Of a stretch of DNA of 64,000 nucleotides, positions 1-10,338 are shown piece after piece (the first letter of the stretch is position 1; each line of letters starts with the position of its first letter). The stretch is from Sphaerosporella brunnea (Eukaryota; Ascomycota; Pezizomycetes; Pezizales; Pyronemataceae), in NCBI GenBank assembly GCA_008704415.1, contig VXIS01000136.1, forward strand, positions 1 through 64,000. Direction: 5' to 3'. Made by a program: the position numbers and the translations under genes. The notes below the pieces were generated by a model. The model made no database searches and was not told where the DNA came from. It saw nothing but the letters and a program-made list of their open reading frames with translations.

Positions 1-474
1 ATTGGTGTTGTTGGTTGTTGTTTCGTATTACTGGTTGTTGTTTGTTTGGTAGGGGGGGGTTCTGTGGTTTTGGGTTGGTTGTGTTGTGTTTGTTTGTGGT
101 GTTTTTTGTTTTGTGTGGGGTTTGGTGGTCTTTTTGGGGTTTCTTTGTTGTGTAGGGCGACCTCGCATTATATAATCCTCAACTCATGAAACAGTGTGTG
201 GTGGAGCGGTTGGTGATTTGAAGGTAGGTATGGAGCCAGAGGGAGCAATGGAACCAGCCATTGACGGTGTTAGGTGTTTCCGCTTTTTTCTCTACGGGAA
301 ATGAGCTTGTACATATGATAGACTTGGTGTTACGGGCAAACAAAGCAACAGCGTTTGGACTCTCCTCATATTATCACTCGGTGCAGATATTCCGGGAAAA
401 ACGAATAATTTCAATTATATAGCCAGCAAGCAAGCAAACCAGTCAAGGAAAACGGTTACTCCGAGCAACAGGCC
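1..474. other. G/T-rich intergenic stretch
   Basis: The first 150 bases are strongly strand-asymmetric: the plus strand is almost all G and T, with many GTT, TTG and GGTTG words and a run of eight or more G near position 51. It is not a telomere array, because TTAGGG units are absent. After about position 160 the composition becomes ordinary. No coding region or RNA gene was recognised. The stretch lies downstream of the acetyltransferase gene on the minus strand. Confidence 0.5.
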
Positions 475-1542
475 TTAAACAAAGTATGTAGCCCAAGCAT
501 AGATCGCGATTGTAATAGCTATCCCAAGACCGAGTCTAGCCAATCCCAAATCTTTCGCCAACTTGACATTCGCCATAGTGTACGTCTGGCTCGAGCCAAA
601 TCCCGTCTTCGCGAATATCCTGCCGGCGCTCGTCTCGGGCACACAGGAGAGGCATAGATAATATCCCTCAGGCTGCTCCTCCAAGACCGCCTTGCTGAGG
701 GTATCCACCAATGCCTGAGCGTACCCCTTCTTGCGGTACTCAGGACGGGTATAAACGGCACTGATGCTCTTGCCACCGCTCGTCTCCCCGGTCAATAACG
801 CAACTGACGCGGGTTGACCATCGACGAAACAAACCCACGCATCACCAGCCTTAACACAAGCGGTTATGATCTCCTTCGCCGCTTGCATGGGGGCCTCAAC
901 TTTCCACGTTTCCTTAAACATGGCTTGATGCATCTCGAGCAGCTTCTCTCCCAGCGCCTCAAGCTCAGCAGCAGTAACTCTACGAACTTCATGTCCGTCC
1001 TCCATCTTCCGCGGGATCTCAGCGCTCAACCCCTTCCGGGTCAATGTAACAGCGTTATACGTGTGCTCCCTCTGCAGGACCCAAGGCCAACCCAAGCGCT
1101 GGGCGATAGCTTCAGCAACGCCACAAACCAGCCTCTCATCGCCGTAGAAGTGTAGCGGCACCCTCGCCTTGTCCCGATGCAAGAGCGCATGAGCGAGTGC
1201 TTCGCAGTGCTTGTGCAGTCCCTGGCCGGGGTCAATAGCGGCGTAGATTCCGACGGCTGGGTGCGCCGGGGTTTTGATGGCGAAGACACAGGGCTCGCCC
1301 CGGACGTCGAAGGTGGACAGGAGAATGAAGCCTTCATCCTCGTTTTTGACGCGCGGGAGTAGACGCGCGGGTGGGGTGTCGGTGAGGAATCGAGGCAGCG
1401 TCCCCAAGGGGATGTTGTTGGACCGTTCGCGCTTGTGGAGCGCCGCAGAGACTGTTGAGAGGAAGGTGTCGACGTTTGCGCTGGATGGGGGGCTTAGTTG
1501 GTATATCACAATGGAAGGGGGGGGGGGGAGCAAGGCAGGCAT
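475..1542 (-). CDS. GNAT-family N-acetyltransferase with C-terminal hydrophobic tail
   Basis: Single-exon ORF of about 355 residues. The first in-frame ATG is at 1542; the frame is open a few codons further upstream but without an ATG. The C-terminal half looks like a GCN5-related acetyltransferase: a strand with WVCFVDGQPAS, then SAVYTRPEYRKKGYAQALVD, which is the acetyl-CoA-binding R/Q-x-x-G-x-G/A type loop, then a C-terminal strand with FAKTGF. It resembles fungal FR47-like proteins with a variable N-terminal half. The last roughly 20 residues (LGLGIAITIAIYAWATYFV) are hydrophobic and could anchor the protein in a membrane, which is uncommon for GNAT enzymes. The substrate is unknown. A run of G at 1518-1529 encodes a short proline run near the N-terminus. 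Confidence 0.75.
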   Translation of the reverse strand: MPALLPPPPSIVIYQLSPPSSANVDTFLSTVSAALHKRERSNNIPLGTLPRFLTDTPPARLLPRVKNEDEGFILLSTFDVRGEPCVFAIKTPAHPAVGIYAAIDPGQGLHKHCEALAHALLHRDKARVPLHFYGDERLVCGVAEAIAQRLGWPWVLQREHTYNAVTLTRKGLSAEIPRKMEDGHEVRRVTAAELEALGEKLLEMHQAMFKETWKVEAPMQAAKEIITACVKAGDAWVCFVDGQPASVALLTGETSGGKSISAVYTRPEYRKKGYAQALVDTLSKAVLEEQPEGYYLCLSCVPETSAGRIFAKTGFGSSQTYTMANVKLAKDLGLARLGLGIAITIAIYAWATYFV

Positions 1543-1554
1543 ACTATAAGACAA

Positions 1555-2144
1555 CTTGGGCGACGACGTTACTCATCGTTGCGAATCCGAGTGCGATTTG
1601 ATGAAACAGATGATTTGTGTTGGGGGTTTTTTTTGAGGGGCTACCGAAGCTGCGGTTTAAAAAGGAAACTGTTGGAGAAGGAAGGAAGCAAGTATTTAAC
1701 GGAGTTGAGGACAGAAACTGTGGGACTGTACCATATGCCTTTTTTCTGTGGACAATACAATGGACAATGGCATATACTGCTTTCCTCTTGAAGCTTACGC
1801 ATTCAAGATGTCGACATTGCATTGCAACTTCTCTTTTCTTGCACGCCGGCGGCAGCAAGTCAGATCACTGGTGCGTCACTCGATGTTTGTATCCACCTTG
1901 TTTTGTGGCTTGTGAAGAGGCCCATTGATGAATGGATGGATATGTACAAAGGACGGAGAGCAAACAGAAAAGCAAACGATCCCAAAGGTTTCAAGAACGA
2001 AACAAAGATATATATAGCCCCCCAACAACGAACAAAAACGCCGTATGCATGGAAAAAAAAAAGCAAAACAAACAAAAAAAAAAAATGTTGAAATTTTTTT
2101 GAATGATGACCGGTAGTACTAGGTAGTGATGGAGGAGACGCTGC
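1555..2144. other. Intergenic region between GNAT gene and FCF1
   Basis: About 600 bases holding the promoter side of the acetyltransferase gene and the 3' side of FCF1. A-rich tracts occur at 2048-2088, as expected near a fungal 3' end. I see no gene here; the open frames are short and have no recognisable protein. Confidence 0.4.
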
Positions 2145-2926
2145 TCACTTCTCAGGAGCATCTGGCATGCGTTCGATAACGTATCTGCGGTAGTAAAGGC
2201 CGATTAGCCATCCTTCAACCCTTGGAGGATACAGAGATTGCGGAGAGCAGGGAGACATACTTTCCAGTACCACAGCTCATGATGGGCACGCCAGGGATCT
2301 TGCGGATTCTCCGTTTCTGTTGTTGACATCAGCATCCAGTTGTAACAATTCCCGCCCCCGAAGAGAGAGAGAAACCCACCAAATCCACATCATTCGTCGC
2401 CACAATGTACACCTTATTCTGCAAGACCCTATTGACGATGCAATCGTCCGCATACGTTCCCTTGTGGTCACACTTGAGCCGCTCAAACCTGGGGTCCCTA
2501 GCGATGCGGAGCGCAATCCTGTATCGCGGCCCCAGCTTCTCCAGCTCCGCCATGACGCAGTCGGTGATGACCGGCGTCGACTTGGCATAGAGACAATCCA
2601 TCATCGCCGAGACGAGCTCCAGCTTCTTCTGGATGCTGAAGTTTATGAAGTTGGTGTCGACCAGGACCGAGTACGGCGGGCGCAGCGCTTCGTTGTATTG
2701 GAAGAAGATAGAAGACGCCATTTGTGGGCTGGTTCAATCAGTAACCCGCGGTACCACAGAGGGAGGTGGGAGAGGGGGGAACAAACATCTCCCGAACAAG
2801 CTCATCTTTTTCCACCTTTTTGGACGCCTCAGCTTCCTTCTCGAGATTCTTTTTGAGCCGTCCGTCACGCGACGAGATCATGCGCTTGACGAGGCCGAAC
2901 TTGCGCGTCTTTTTGGCTTTTCCCAT
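2145..2926 (-). CDS. FCF1: rRNA-processing endonuclease Fcf1/Utp24 (PIN domain)
   Basis: PIN-domain nuclease of the small-subunit processome, which in yeast cleaves pre-rRNA at sites A1 and A2. The model has four exons. Exon 1 (from ATG at 2926) encodes the lysine-rich start [10 protein letters not shown]. Exon 2 encodes [20 protein letters not shown], with the PIN-domain Asp in VDTNFI, and later [18 protein letters not shown] and [10 protein letters not shown]. Exon 3 encodes [13 protein letters not shown] and the last exon encodes [12 protein letters not shown] with stop at 2145. The order and the length, about 195 residues, match the Fcf1 family closely. Introns lie roughly at 2722-2790, 2310-2370 and 2175-2245. 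The acidic residues of the PIN active site visible in VDTN, MAELE and ADD are all present. Confidence 0.93.
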
Positions 2927-3384
2927 TGCGGCGGCGGTTTCGGGTTTTTGGCAGTCGCGGTGGAAGGTCGCGTGGAAGGAAATTGATGGTTGGTGCTGCT
3001 TTTTTTTTTTTTTTTTTCGAGGTGCAGCACGGTGGCAGCTTGGAGATCGAAAAATCTTAGTTCACCGGAAAAACATTTTTCCAGCCCGAAACTTGCCTAG
3101 ACAAGAGCGCGATCATGAACAGGCACTCTAGCGCTGATTGCAAGCCCGAAACCAACAGCACTCAATTGCTGTCCTGGAATAACGAATAACTGAAAATCGG
3201 CTTTTGATTGTATCACATGGCATCACCCAAAGAATATACATCATCTAGTCGCGTCAAGCACATCTCTACTGTAACCCTCCCCGCCTCTCCCAAACCGAAT
3301 GAATTACACCAAAACGCCAAACAAAAAGACCAGTACATAGCAAGAAAAATACACATACTGTAAGGGGAAGTGGATATCACAGTA
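2927..3384. other. Intergenic region FCF1-RIB1
   Basis: Promoter region of FCF1 followed by the 3' flank of RIB1. It contains a T-run of about 17 bases at 3001-3017, just upstream of FCF1. No gene is recognised. Confidence 0.4.
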
Positions 3385-4643
3385 TTACACACCCTCAGGC
3401 AAAGGCAACATGTGACCCATTTGGGTTATCTATCCGCCATCATCAGCACGCACTCGACTATGACCACCGGGAAAGGAGGAAAACATACCTTCGTCTTCAG
3501 ATATTCACTCACCTCCTTGCCCGTGACGCCACCCTTCATATTTTTCCAGGCCAATGGGACCATGGCGACTCTCTCCACCACGCGGACCTCCTTATTCGGT
3601 CCCTCCACCGCCGCGATCTTGTCCGGGTTATTCGTCAGCAAGCGAATTTCCGACAACTCCAAATCTTGAAGAATCGCCGTCGCAAGGCCATAACTTCTTG
3701 CGTCTACGGGGTGCCGCAGCATCAAATTTGCTTGCACGGTATCATTCCCCAGATCTTGCAGATTGTAAGCTTTCAGCTTCTCGCCCAATCCTATACCGCG
3801 GCCTTCTTGCCGGAGATACACCACTGCGCCTCCGGCCGGGTCCAGCGACATCAATCGTGCCGCTTCATCCAGCTGCTCTCCACAATCGCAGCGCGCACTC
3901 CAAGCAATTTCGCCGGTGTAGCATTCTGAATGGATCCGCACCAGCGCGGGCCCAGCGGGCTTCCTCTCCTCTATCTTTCCCTTTTCGCGGGATGTAGTCC
4001 GGCCGGGGTGTAGGCGTCCGGTGTAAGCGCCTCTGATCATTCTGTCCATTTCTGTTTCTCCGGGCCGGGGCGCGTCAAGGCTTTTACTTCTAATTTTGTT
4101 CCCAAATACGATAGCAAGATGCTCCTTGTTATCAATTGAATTTGTGTACAGATGCAAGAAGATCTCGGTTCCGGTTGTTCTTCATACACACCCCGTTAGT
4201 ATAAAAAAGGTATGGAGGAAAGCGGGAAAGTACGTGGGAATCCGCGCACGCACAACACAGGACACCTCCGGGAGCTCTTTCATAAGTTTTTCTGGGACTT
4301 GAACACTTTCAACCGGAATCCCAGGCTGCGGACCGAGCGTGGGTGATCCGGGAGTAGTAGTGGGCGTGAAGGGCGGACTGATGAGAGATGGGAATCCATT
4401 TTCGGATCGCGTGGACTTGGATCGTGACATTGCCGAAGCGGGAGAAACGCCATCGTTGTGTGAGTCAAGATATCCGCTAGGAACAGTTGAATGTGGCCGC
4501 GGTGAAAAAAGCGAAGGCATGGTGGGCAAATGTCCGAATTCTTTTTGCCAGAGCTGCTGCATAGGTCTGGCGGGAATTTGGGAGTGTTGCTCTGCGAGAG
4601 AGTCCTTGCTGTTGTCCTCGTCGGTGGTGTTGGAGCTGAGCAT
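3385..4643 (-). CDS. RIB1: GTP cyclohydrolase II (riboflavin biosynthesis)
   Basis: First committed step of riboflavin synthesis: GTP to 2,5-diamino-6-ribosylamino-4(3H)-pyrimidinone phosphate. My model is three exons, 4643-4234, 4179-3489 and 3429-3385, which join in frame to 381 residues. The zinc ligands are visible in [21 protein letters not shown] (one Cys plus the CDC pair), followed by the GTP-site motif RQEGRGIGL and later LLTNNPDKI. The first intron falls inside RIPTTTGTE and the last exon supplies only [14 protein letters not shown], a usual family ending. The N-terminal 100 or so residues are Ser/Pro-rich and probably disordered, as in other fungal Rib1 proteins. The first ATG at 4643 was chosen because the frame has no ATG further upstream. 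Confidence 0.94.
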
Positions 4644-5163
4644 CCTCGGTTCAAATGCGGTTGTTGGGGGGCGGGCGGGGGAGTGGTAGTGTAGAGTAGT
4701 GGGACTTGTGTGGCTCGGGATTATTATGATCGAGATTAGTGGTGAATTTGTAATTCGTATCCCTTCAGGAGTGGGGCTTTTTTGGATGGCCAGGCTGTGT
4801 GGAACAATATCGAAGCTTGACAAAGCTGACCGGGGATTGGCCGCAGCATTATGCACAACATGTACTCGAGTACTCTATGGCGTGTTGATTGAATGTAACC
4901 TGTCTCATGAGGATAGTGGCGAACCTCATAGGTATTCTGATGTGTGCAATACAGCGCTTCTCCATCGTCTCGTCTCATCATGCAAACCTCCCCGCAAAAA
5001 GAATGTCCACTCGAAATTGCGTGTTTTCCCTCAGCAGCAAGTATGGCAATGCTCACGTGTGAAATGACAGTCCGAGAGCCGAAATTGGACATATCAGTCA
5101 GCAGTCATCCGAAGAAGCTAGATGGACTTTTCCCGTCTACCGAGAGAAGAGAAGAAGTAGGTA
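4644..5163. other. Intergenic region upstream of RIB1
   Basis: RIB1 promoter side. Short open frames on both strands look like chance frames. The region ends at the left inverted repeat of the mobile element starting near 5164. Confidence 0.35.
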
Positions 5164-5319
5164 GTACTACTCGTGCCAAGGTGGTTACCACCACCCCCGG
5201 TCGCTCGCAGGCTCGCGAACCGGGGCACTCACAAGTGAGTGCCTGGCGGCTCAACCATAATTGCCAGCTCAACCTCGTCCGCCGCAATCGACCCCCCCTT
5301 TTCACCACCACAACCACAA
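5164..5319 (+). repeat. Left terminal inverted repeat
   Basis: Left arm of the element. Its reverse complement is found at 5587-5742. The arms diverge at the innermost base pair 5320/5586, a few bases before the inward ATG. Confidence 0.85.
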
Positions 5320-5326
5320 ATAAATC

Positions 5327-5458
5327 ATGTTATCAAAGCGAAAACTTGAAGTAGAGTCCTATAAGTTTATTTCAAGAGGCTATCGAAGATTATTTACAGG
5401 CGACTCTACCACAAAGGGTAAACTCCTCGAGGTCTCTTCTCTCGCCATCCCGCTCTAG
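5327..5458 (+). CDS. Short ORF inside foldback element (left start)
   Basis: 43-residue ORF starting MLSKRKLEVESYKF just inside the left arm. Its N-terminus resembles that of the opposing ORF at 5579-5406. No known domain is recognised. It is probably the 5' fragment of a lost element gene and not a functional gene. Confidence 0.3.
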   Translation: MLSKRKLEVESYKFISRGYRRLFTGDSTTKGKLLEVSSLAIPL

Positions 5459-5579
5459 CAACCATTCGGAGCTCTGACATAACAACCTCCCACGTCATCT
5501 CCCTTTTCGGTACAGGAGTCCAAATCCGAGTCTCGATAGACTCATAGGGCTCTACTTCGAATTTCCGCTTTGGTGGCAT
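5406..5579 (-). CDS. Short ORF inside foldback element (right start)
   Basis: 57-residue ORF starting MPPKRKFEVEPYES just inside the right arm and reading inward, overlapping the end of the left ORF on the other strand. It continues as IWTPVPKREMTWEVV. No family is recognised. It is likely a transposon gene fragment. Confidence 0.3.
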   Translation of the reverse strand: MPPKRKFEVEPYESIETRIWTPVPKREMTWEVVMSELRMVARAGWREKRPRGVYPLW

Positions 5580-5586
5580 TATTTAG

Positions 5587-5742
5587 TTGTGGTTGTGGTG
5601 GTGAAAAGGGGGGGTCGATTGCGGCGGACGAGGTTGAGCTGGCAATTATGGTTGAGCCGCCAGGCACTCACTTGTGAGTGCCCCGGTTCGCGAGCCTGCG
5701 AGCGACCGGGGGTGGTGGTAACCACCTTGGCACGAGTAGTAC
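5587..5742 (-). repeat. Right terminal inverted repeat
   Basis: Right arm of the element, the reverse complement of 5164-5319. Its outer end lies only about 125 bases from the LYS2 stop codon, so the element sits in or near the LYS2 3' flank. Confidence 0.85.
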
Positions 5743-5867
5743 ATAAACAAGGTGCGAACCCAGGTATGTAGCCGCAACGATAAAAAAAGAATTCAAAATA
5801 AAATTCCACCCGCGCGAAAGCAAAATCCGATGCAGATAAAACCCCTAACCCCATAACCCCTGTGTGC

Positions 5868-8800
5868 TTATGCTGCTCCTCCACGTCCGCCAGCCGAGCT
5901 CAGGCTTTGGAGGGCCTCGGCCGACAGCGTGATGTTTGGCAGCTCCCTCTTGCCCTTCTGCTGCGGCGGCGGCAGGAACCCAATGGCAACCAAATAAGCG
6001 ATGTAAATGCCCATAGTCTCAACGCTGACTCCACTTCCCTGCGACCAATCCTCTTTGGTCCACTTGGCATCCTTCTTGAGCGATATGACAGCGTTCGAGT
6101 CATCCAGCTCGGGAGCCTTGGAGCCCGATGGAAGATCGTCAAGCACGAAGTGCAGAAGGGGGAACCTGCAAAGCTCGTCAGCAATCGTTATAGATCAACT
6201 TATAGTACATTCCAGGCACTTACAGAGCGTTATCTTTGGACTCTCCCATAACGTAGTTCTCGAGCGCCATTCGCCATGGAATGTAGTCGACAGTGTCCAC
6301 TTCGTATCCGTATGTGGCCAGGGTGCTCAAGAACTCGTTCATCCTCAATCGAGGGTGTCCGGTGACCTGAGCCACCGCCAAAGGTGTGGCCGGGGGCGAA
6401 ACGGCACAAGCAACCACAACACGGGCAACGTGGTCAACGGGGACCATGTTGACGGTGTTGAAGATGTCAGGCATCTGCCCAAGCTGGGCGCAACCTTTGA
6501 GCATACGCATCAAGAAGTCGTCGGTGTTGGTGACACCAGTGGCGGAGTCACCAGTGATGTATCCAGGTCTGATGATGCAGCCATCGAGTCCGCGGCGGCC
6601 AGCCTCGCGCACAAGATACTCGCCAGCCCACTTGCTCTGGCCGTAGCCAGTTCCAAGGCCAGTGGCAGAGCCCGCCAAGTCGTCAGATTCAGGGACACCG
6701 GCACCACCGGCCTGGAGTATGGAGTCGGAAAGCTGGACATAGTGGTCGGTGTCAAGAACAGAGGTCGATGACACGAAAGCGAAAGACTTGGGCTTGCCCT
6801 CAGCGCAGAGGGACATTGCGTCGATAGTTCCCTGGACGTTGGCCGGTCTCAGCCTGGAGTAGGGATAAACCCAGTGCACCTGCCATCGTTAATATAATTG
6901 TGTTGCGCGATTATCTCGAAGGAACCTACCTGAGCTCCGTTGTGAATGATGACATCGGCCTCGTCAACAACTTTCTTGAGGTCTTCGTCGCTCATTCCAA
7001 GCTTCTCCTTACCAAGCTCTCCAGTGACAGCCTCGATTCTGCCTTCCCAAGAGTTGTTCCAGACGGCATAGGCCTCGCAACTCTTCTTGACTCTGTTGAG
7101 CGCCTGCTCGGCACTGGAAGCTCGGACATGTGCGATGACCTTCTTGACCTGGGGGTCGGCTCTCTTGAGAAGCTCCCGCAACAAGTACGCCCCCAAGAAA
7201 CCAGTAGCACCAGTTAGGAAGACAGTCAGGCCGCCGGAGATAACCACATCGTTCGATGACAGGTACACTTCTGGGAGCGATTTGGCAAGCTCTCTGGCAT
7301 CCCCAGCGTAGTCCTCGACCTTGTGCTCCTCCTCGGTCTTCGTCTCGCCAGAGCCGAGGGTTTTGATGTCGATGTGGTGGTGGTCAACACCAGTCCTGAT
7401 ACGATCAATTTCATTTGCCAGAGCGCCCAACGTAGGGAACTTGAAGATGGCTCCCAGAGCAACGTCGGCCAAGAACTTCTTGCGGATTTCGAAGATCATC
7501 CGAGTGGCAAGGATAGAGTGTCCACCAAGATCGAAGAAGTTGTCGCTCAACGTGAGCTCCTCCGTGGCATGAGGCAAAAGGCTCTGCCAAATCTCCTTGA
7601 GCTCCTTCTGGACAGGCGTCAAGTCGGGAGCACCAGACCCAGCCTCTTCGACGTAGGTTCTCTTGTGGCGACGAGCAGCAGCGGCAAGCTGAGCGGTATC
7701 GGGGAAAGGAAGTGCCGGCTTATCGACCTTGCCGTTAGGGTTCAAGGGCAGCTTCACAAGAGGCACGACGACGGTAGGAACAGCGTATGAAGGCAGGCGC
7801 TTCTTGAGGTATCCCTTGATCTCGGCGATCAGTTTGCGGTACCTCCTGAGGCCCCTGACAATCGGGTCATCCTGCTCAGTGCCCTCGTTGGAAGTCTCAT
7901 CGGCACTGACAAGTCCATCAAGGCCCGTCGACTGCAGCGGGACAATGTACGAGATAAGGGTAGGCTCCTCATCCTTGTCACGTTTGACCAGAGTGATGTT
8001 CTCCCGCACCAACGGGTGCTGAGAAAGGTGGGTATCGATCTCACCGAGCTCGATACGGAAACCTCTAATCTTGACCTGGTCGTCCGCACGTCCACTGCAC
8101 TCGACGTTTCCATCGGGAGTGTACCGTCCGAGATCACCAGTTCTGTACATGCGATCACGGGGTCCCATGTAGAACTCTCTCCACGGCTCGCCGTTGTCGA
8201 CATCCTGCGCCTTCCAATGATCCTGCTGCACGAACCAGTTCTTGATGAATTTAGTGGCAGTCATATCCGGAAGCCTGAGGTAACCTTCAGCCAATCCACC
8301 GGCTCTGACGTAGATCTCTCCGATCTCGCCAACACCGCAGACTTGTTCACGGTTATGGCGGTTGACCACCAGAAGTTGAACATCAAGCATTCCCTTTCCG
8401 GCCGCAATAACGTCCTTCTGGGACTGGGAAAAGGTAGGATCGGCATTGAGCGAAGGGACCTCGAAGTACGAGACCGCACGCTGGGTTTCAGTCGTTCCAT
8501 ACATGTTGACGACGGCAACGTTGCGGGCAAGCTTCTGGAGACGAAGACAGTCGCGTTTGGTCAAGATGTCACCGACGAAGAAGGCATGATGCAACGACGG
8601 GATCGCGCGCTCTGCCTGGGCGGAAAGAAGCTGGCCCATGGCGGGCGTCAAGTGCGTGATAGTAGCACCGTTCTCGTCCATCCATTCTGCCAGGCGGCCA
8701 GGGGTTCCGATGTCATCGGCAGTAGGAACCAAGAGCTTAGCTCCCAGGAAGAGTGGGGTGAAAATATCACGTTGAATAGGGTCGTGGGCGATCCCACTCA

Positions 8801-10338
8801 ACATAGTGAACCTGTCGTTCTCAGACAGACCAAAAGTCTCCGCCATCCAGGGGAAGTAGTAAGTCAAACTGAAGTGACGACCTCGCACACCCTTGGGAAT
8901 ACCCTCACTACCAGAGGTGAAACTGAGCGTGGGGTTGGAATCCGGTCCGACCACCACCCCAGTACCCTGGGCCTTGAGAGGAACCTGCTCCGCAAGAACA
9001 TCCTGTCCGTCGATCTGACCACCCAGAAGAGTACCGTCGGCCTGAATAGCCAGCGCAGGTACCTCGGTCAGAATGTGCAGCTCGTCGAGGTACTCCCGCA
9101 CGCTAGCGGCGAGCTTTCCAGCCTTCTCGATGACCACCAAAGCCCTAGGCTGGGCCACCTGGAGATAGATGTTCTGGCGCGCAGGTGGGTACGCCGGGTC
9201 AATGACGGAAAATGTTGCTCCTGCCTTCAGAACACCCATAACAGCCACCACCAAATCCACGCCTCTGTATGCATACACCATAATGACGTCTCCCCTCTTG
9301 ACTCCCTTGGCGACAAAGTGGTGAGCTAGAATATTTGAGGCCTCGTTAATTTGCTGGTAGGTGAACAAGCGCTTCTGGCTGTTCGCATCGTGGATATCCG
9401 CAGTTTCGACAACACACTCCCGGTCCGGGTGCCTCTTGGCATTCGCGGAGAAAATGTCATGAATGGCGCCACGGAATTCTCCCCAGTGAAGATCGCGGGT
9501 AGGGTCAGGAAGGATTGCCTTTTGTTCGGGAGTCATCAAAGGGATAGATCCGACCTCAATCTGGGGCTTGGCAGCGCCAACTTTTACGATCTGCAGCAGC
9601 TGGTCGACCATGGTGGCAATACGCTTGGTCGAGAAAATGCGTTGGTTGTAATGGGCGCTCAATGAGATCTCCGGGATCTGAGGAACAAACCGCAAGTCGG
9701 CCGATGGAGGTGGGGCGTTGAGTTCAACATAAATGCTGAGGTCCGTCAACAGCTCGTGCGACGAAAGGAACATCTGGGAGGGAGCATCTGGAGCATGGTA
9801 GAGGGAGAGATTGAAGAGGCGAGGAGGCTTGGGCGACTTGGACTTGTTCTGAATGTGCTGGATCAGATCAAGAAGAGGAACTGCGTCCGCTGTGCCCTCA
9901 GCTTCCAACTGTGTCGGTTGTCAGCACGGTATGAACAAATATTGCCTAGAGGAGAGGCCTGGGAACATTTTTCACGCTGGACAGCAGCGAAGCAAAGGTG
10001 GTCTTGGGGTCAATTGATAACCGCAGGACGAAAGGCTCCTTGTCCAGACCAGAGGTACCGATCGAGATGTCTTCGTCGCCGGTCAATCTTGCCGCAAGAA
10101 CCGCGAAGGCCGCAAGCAGCACAGTGAAGGGAGAAACACTGTTCGAGCCATCGAGAATGGAGAGCTGCAGGAGAGCCCTCCGAGCATCCTCGGACAGAGT
10201 CACGGAGTGTGCGGCTTCGACGATTCTGGTGCCCTCCGTCGGACGAACGTAGTCGGTGGTCAGCGACTGGGTGGTTATGGAGCGCAATCGCTTCTCCCAG
10301 CGCTCAAGGCGGGCTTCGAGAGTGTCTTGAATCGCCAT
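5868..10338 (-). CDS. LYS2: L-2-aminoadipate reductase (lysine biosynthesis)
   Basis: Large NRPS-like enzyme that activates alpha-aminoadipate with ATP, loads it on a carrier domain and reduces it to the semialdehyde; this is the fungal lysine route. ATG at 10338 ([18 protein letters not shown]). Four exons, with introns near 9909-9946, 6850-6895 and 6147-6222. Domain order: N-terminal condensation-like region; adenylation domain with [13 protein letters not shown] and YRTGDLGRY; carrier domain with [16 protein letters not shown], whose Ser takes the phosphopantetheine; then a thioester reductase with [15 protein letters not shown] and the [12 protein letters not shown] catalytic Tyr/Lys pair. 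Total about 1,400 residues, normal for Lys2. All key motifs are present. This is primary metabolism, not a secondary-metabolite synthetase. Confidence 0.96.

Larger units (their letters stand above)
5164..5742. mobile_element. Foldback element with long terminal inverted repeats
   Basis: Two arms, 5164-5319 and 5587-5742, are inverted copies of each other and read as identical over about 156 bases. They enclose about 265 bases. The outer end reads GTACTACTCGTGCC on both sides, and a TA dinucleotide sits at the same place in each arm (TA-CTACTCG), so a TA target duplication of a Tc1/mariner-like element is possible. Just inside each arm an ATG opens towards the centre. The two starts encode related N-termini with the shared pattern KRK-(L/F)-EVE-x-Y, so the inverted similarity continues, more diverged, into coding sequence. 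No complete transposase is present, so the element must be non-autonomous or a decayed inverted duplication of one end of a larger element. Confidence 0.8.

Noticed and set aside
1..150. Telomeric repeat
   Set aside because: It is G/T-rich but lacks the TTAGGG unit and continues into ordinary gene-containing sequence.
8016..9329. 437-residue plus-strand ORF
   Set aside because: Antisense shadow inside the LYS2 adenylation region. It has no recognisable domain and its codons simply mirror LYS2.
5868..10338. Non-ribosomal peptide synthetase as part of a secondary-metabolite cluster
   Set aside because: Domain order and the conserved reductase are those of Lys2, and the neighbours are housekeeping genes with no tailoring enzymes or transporters.
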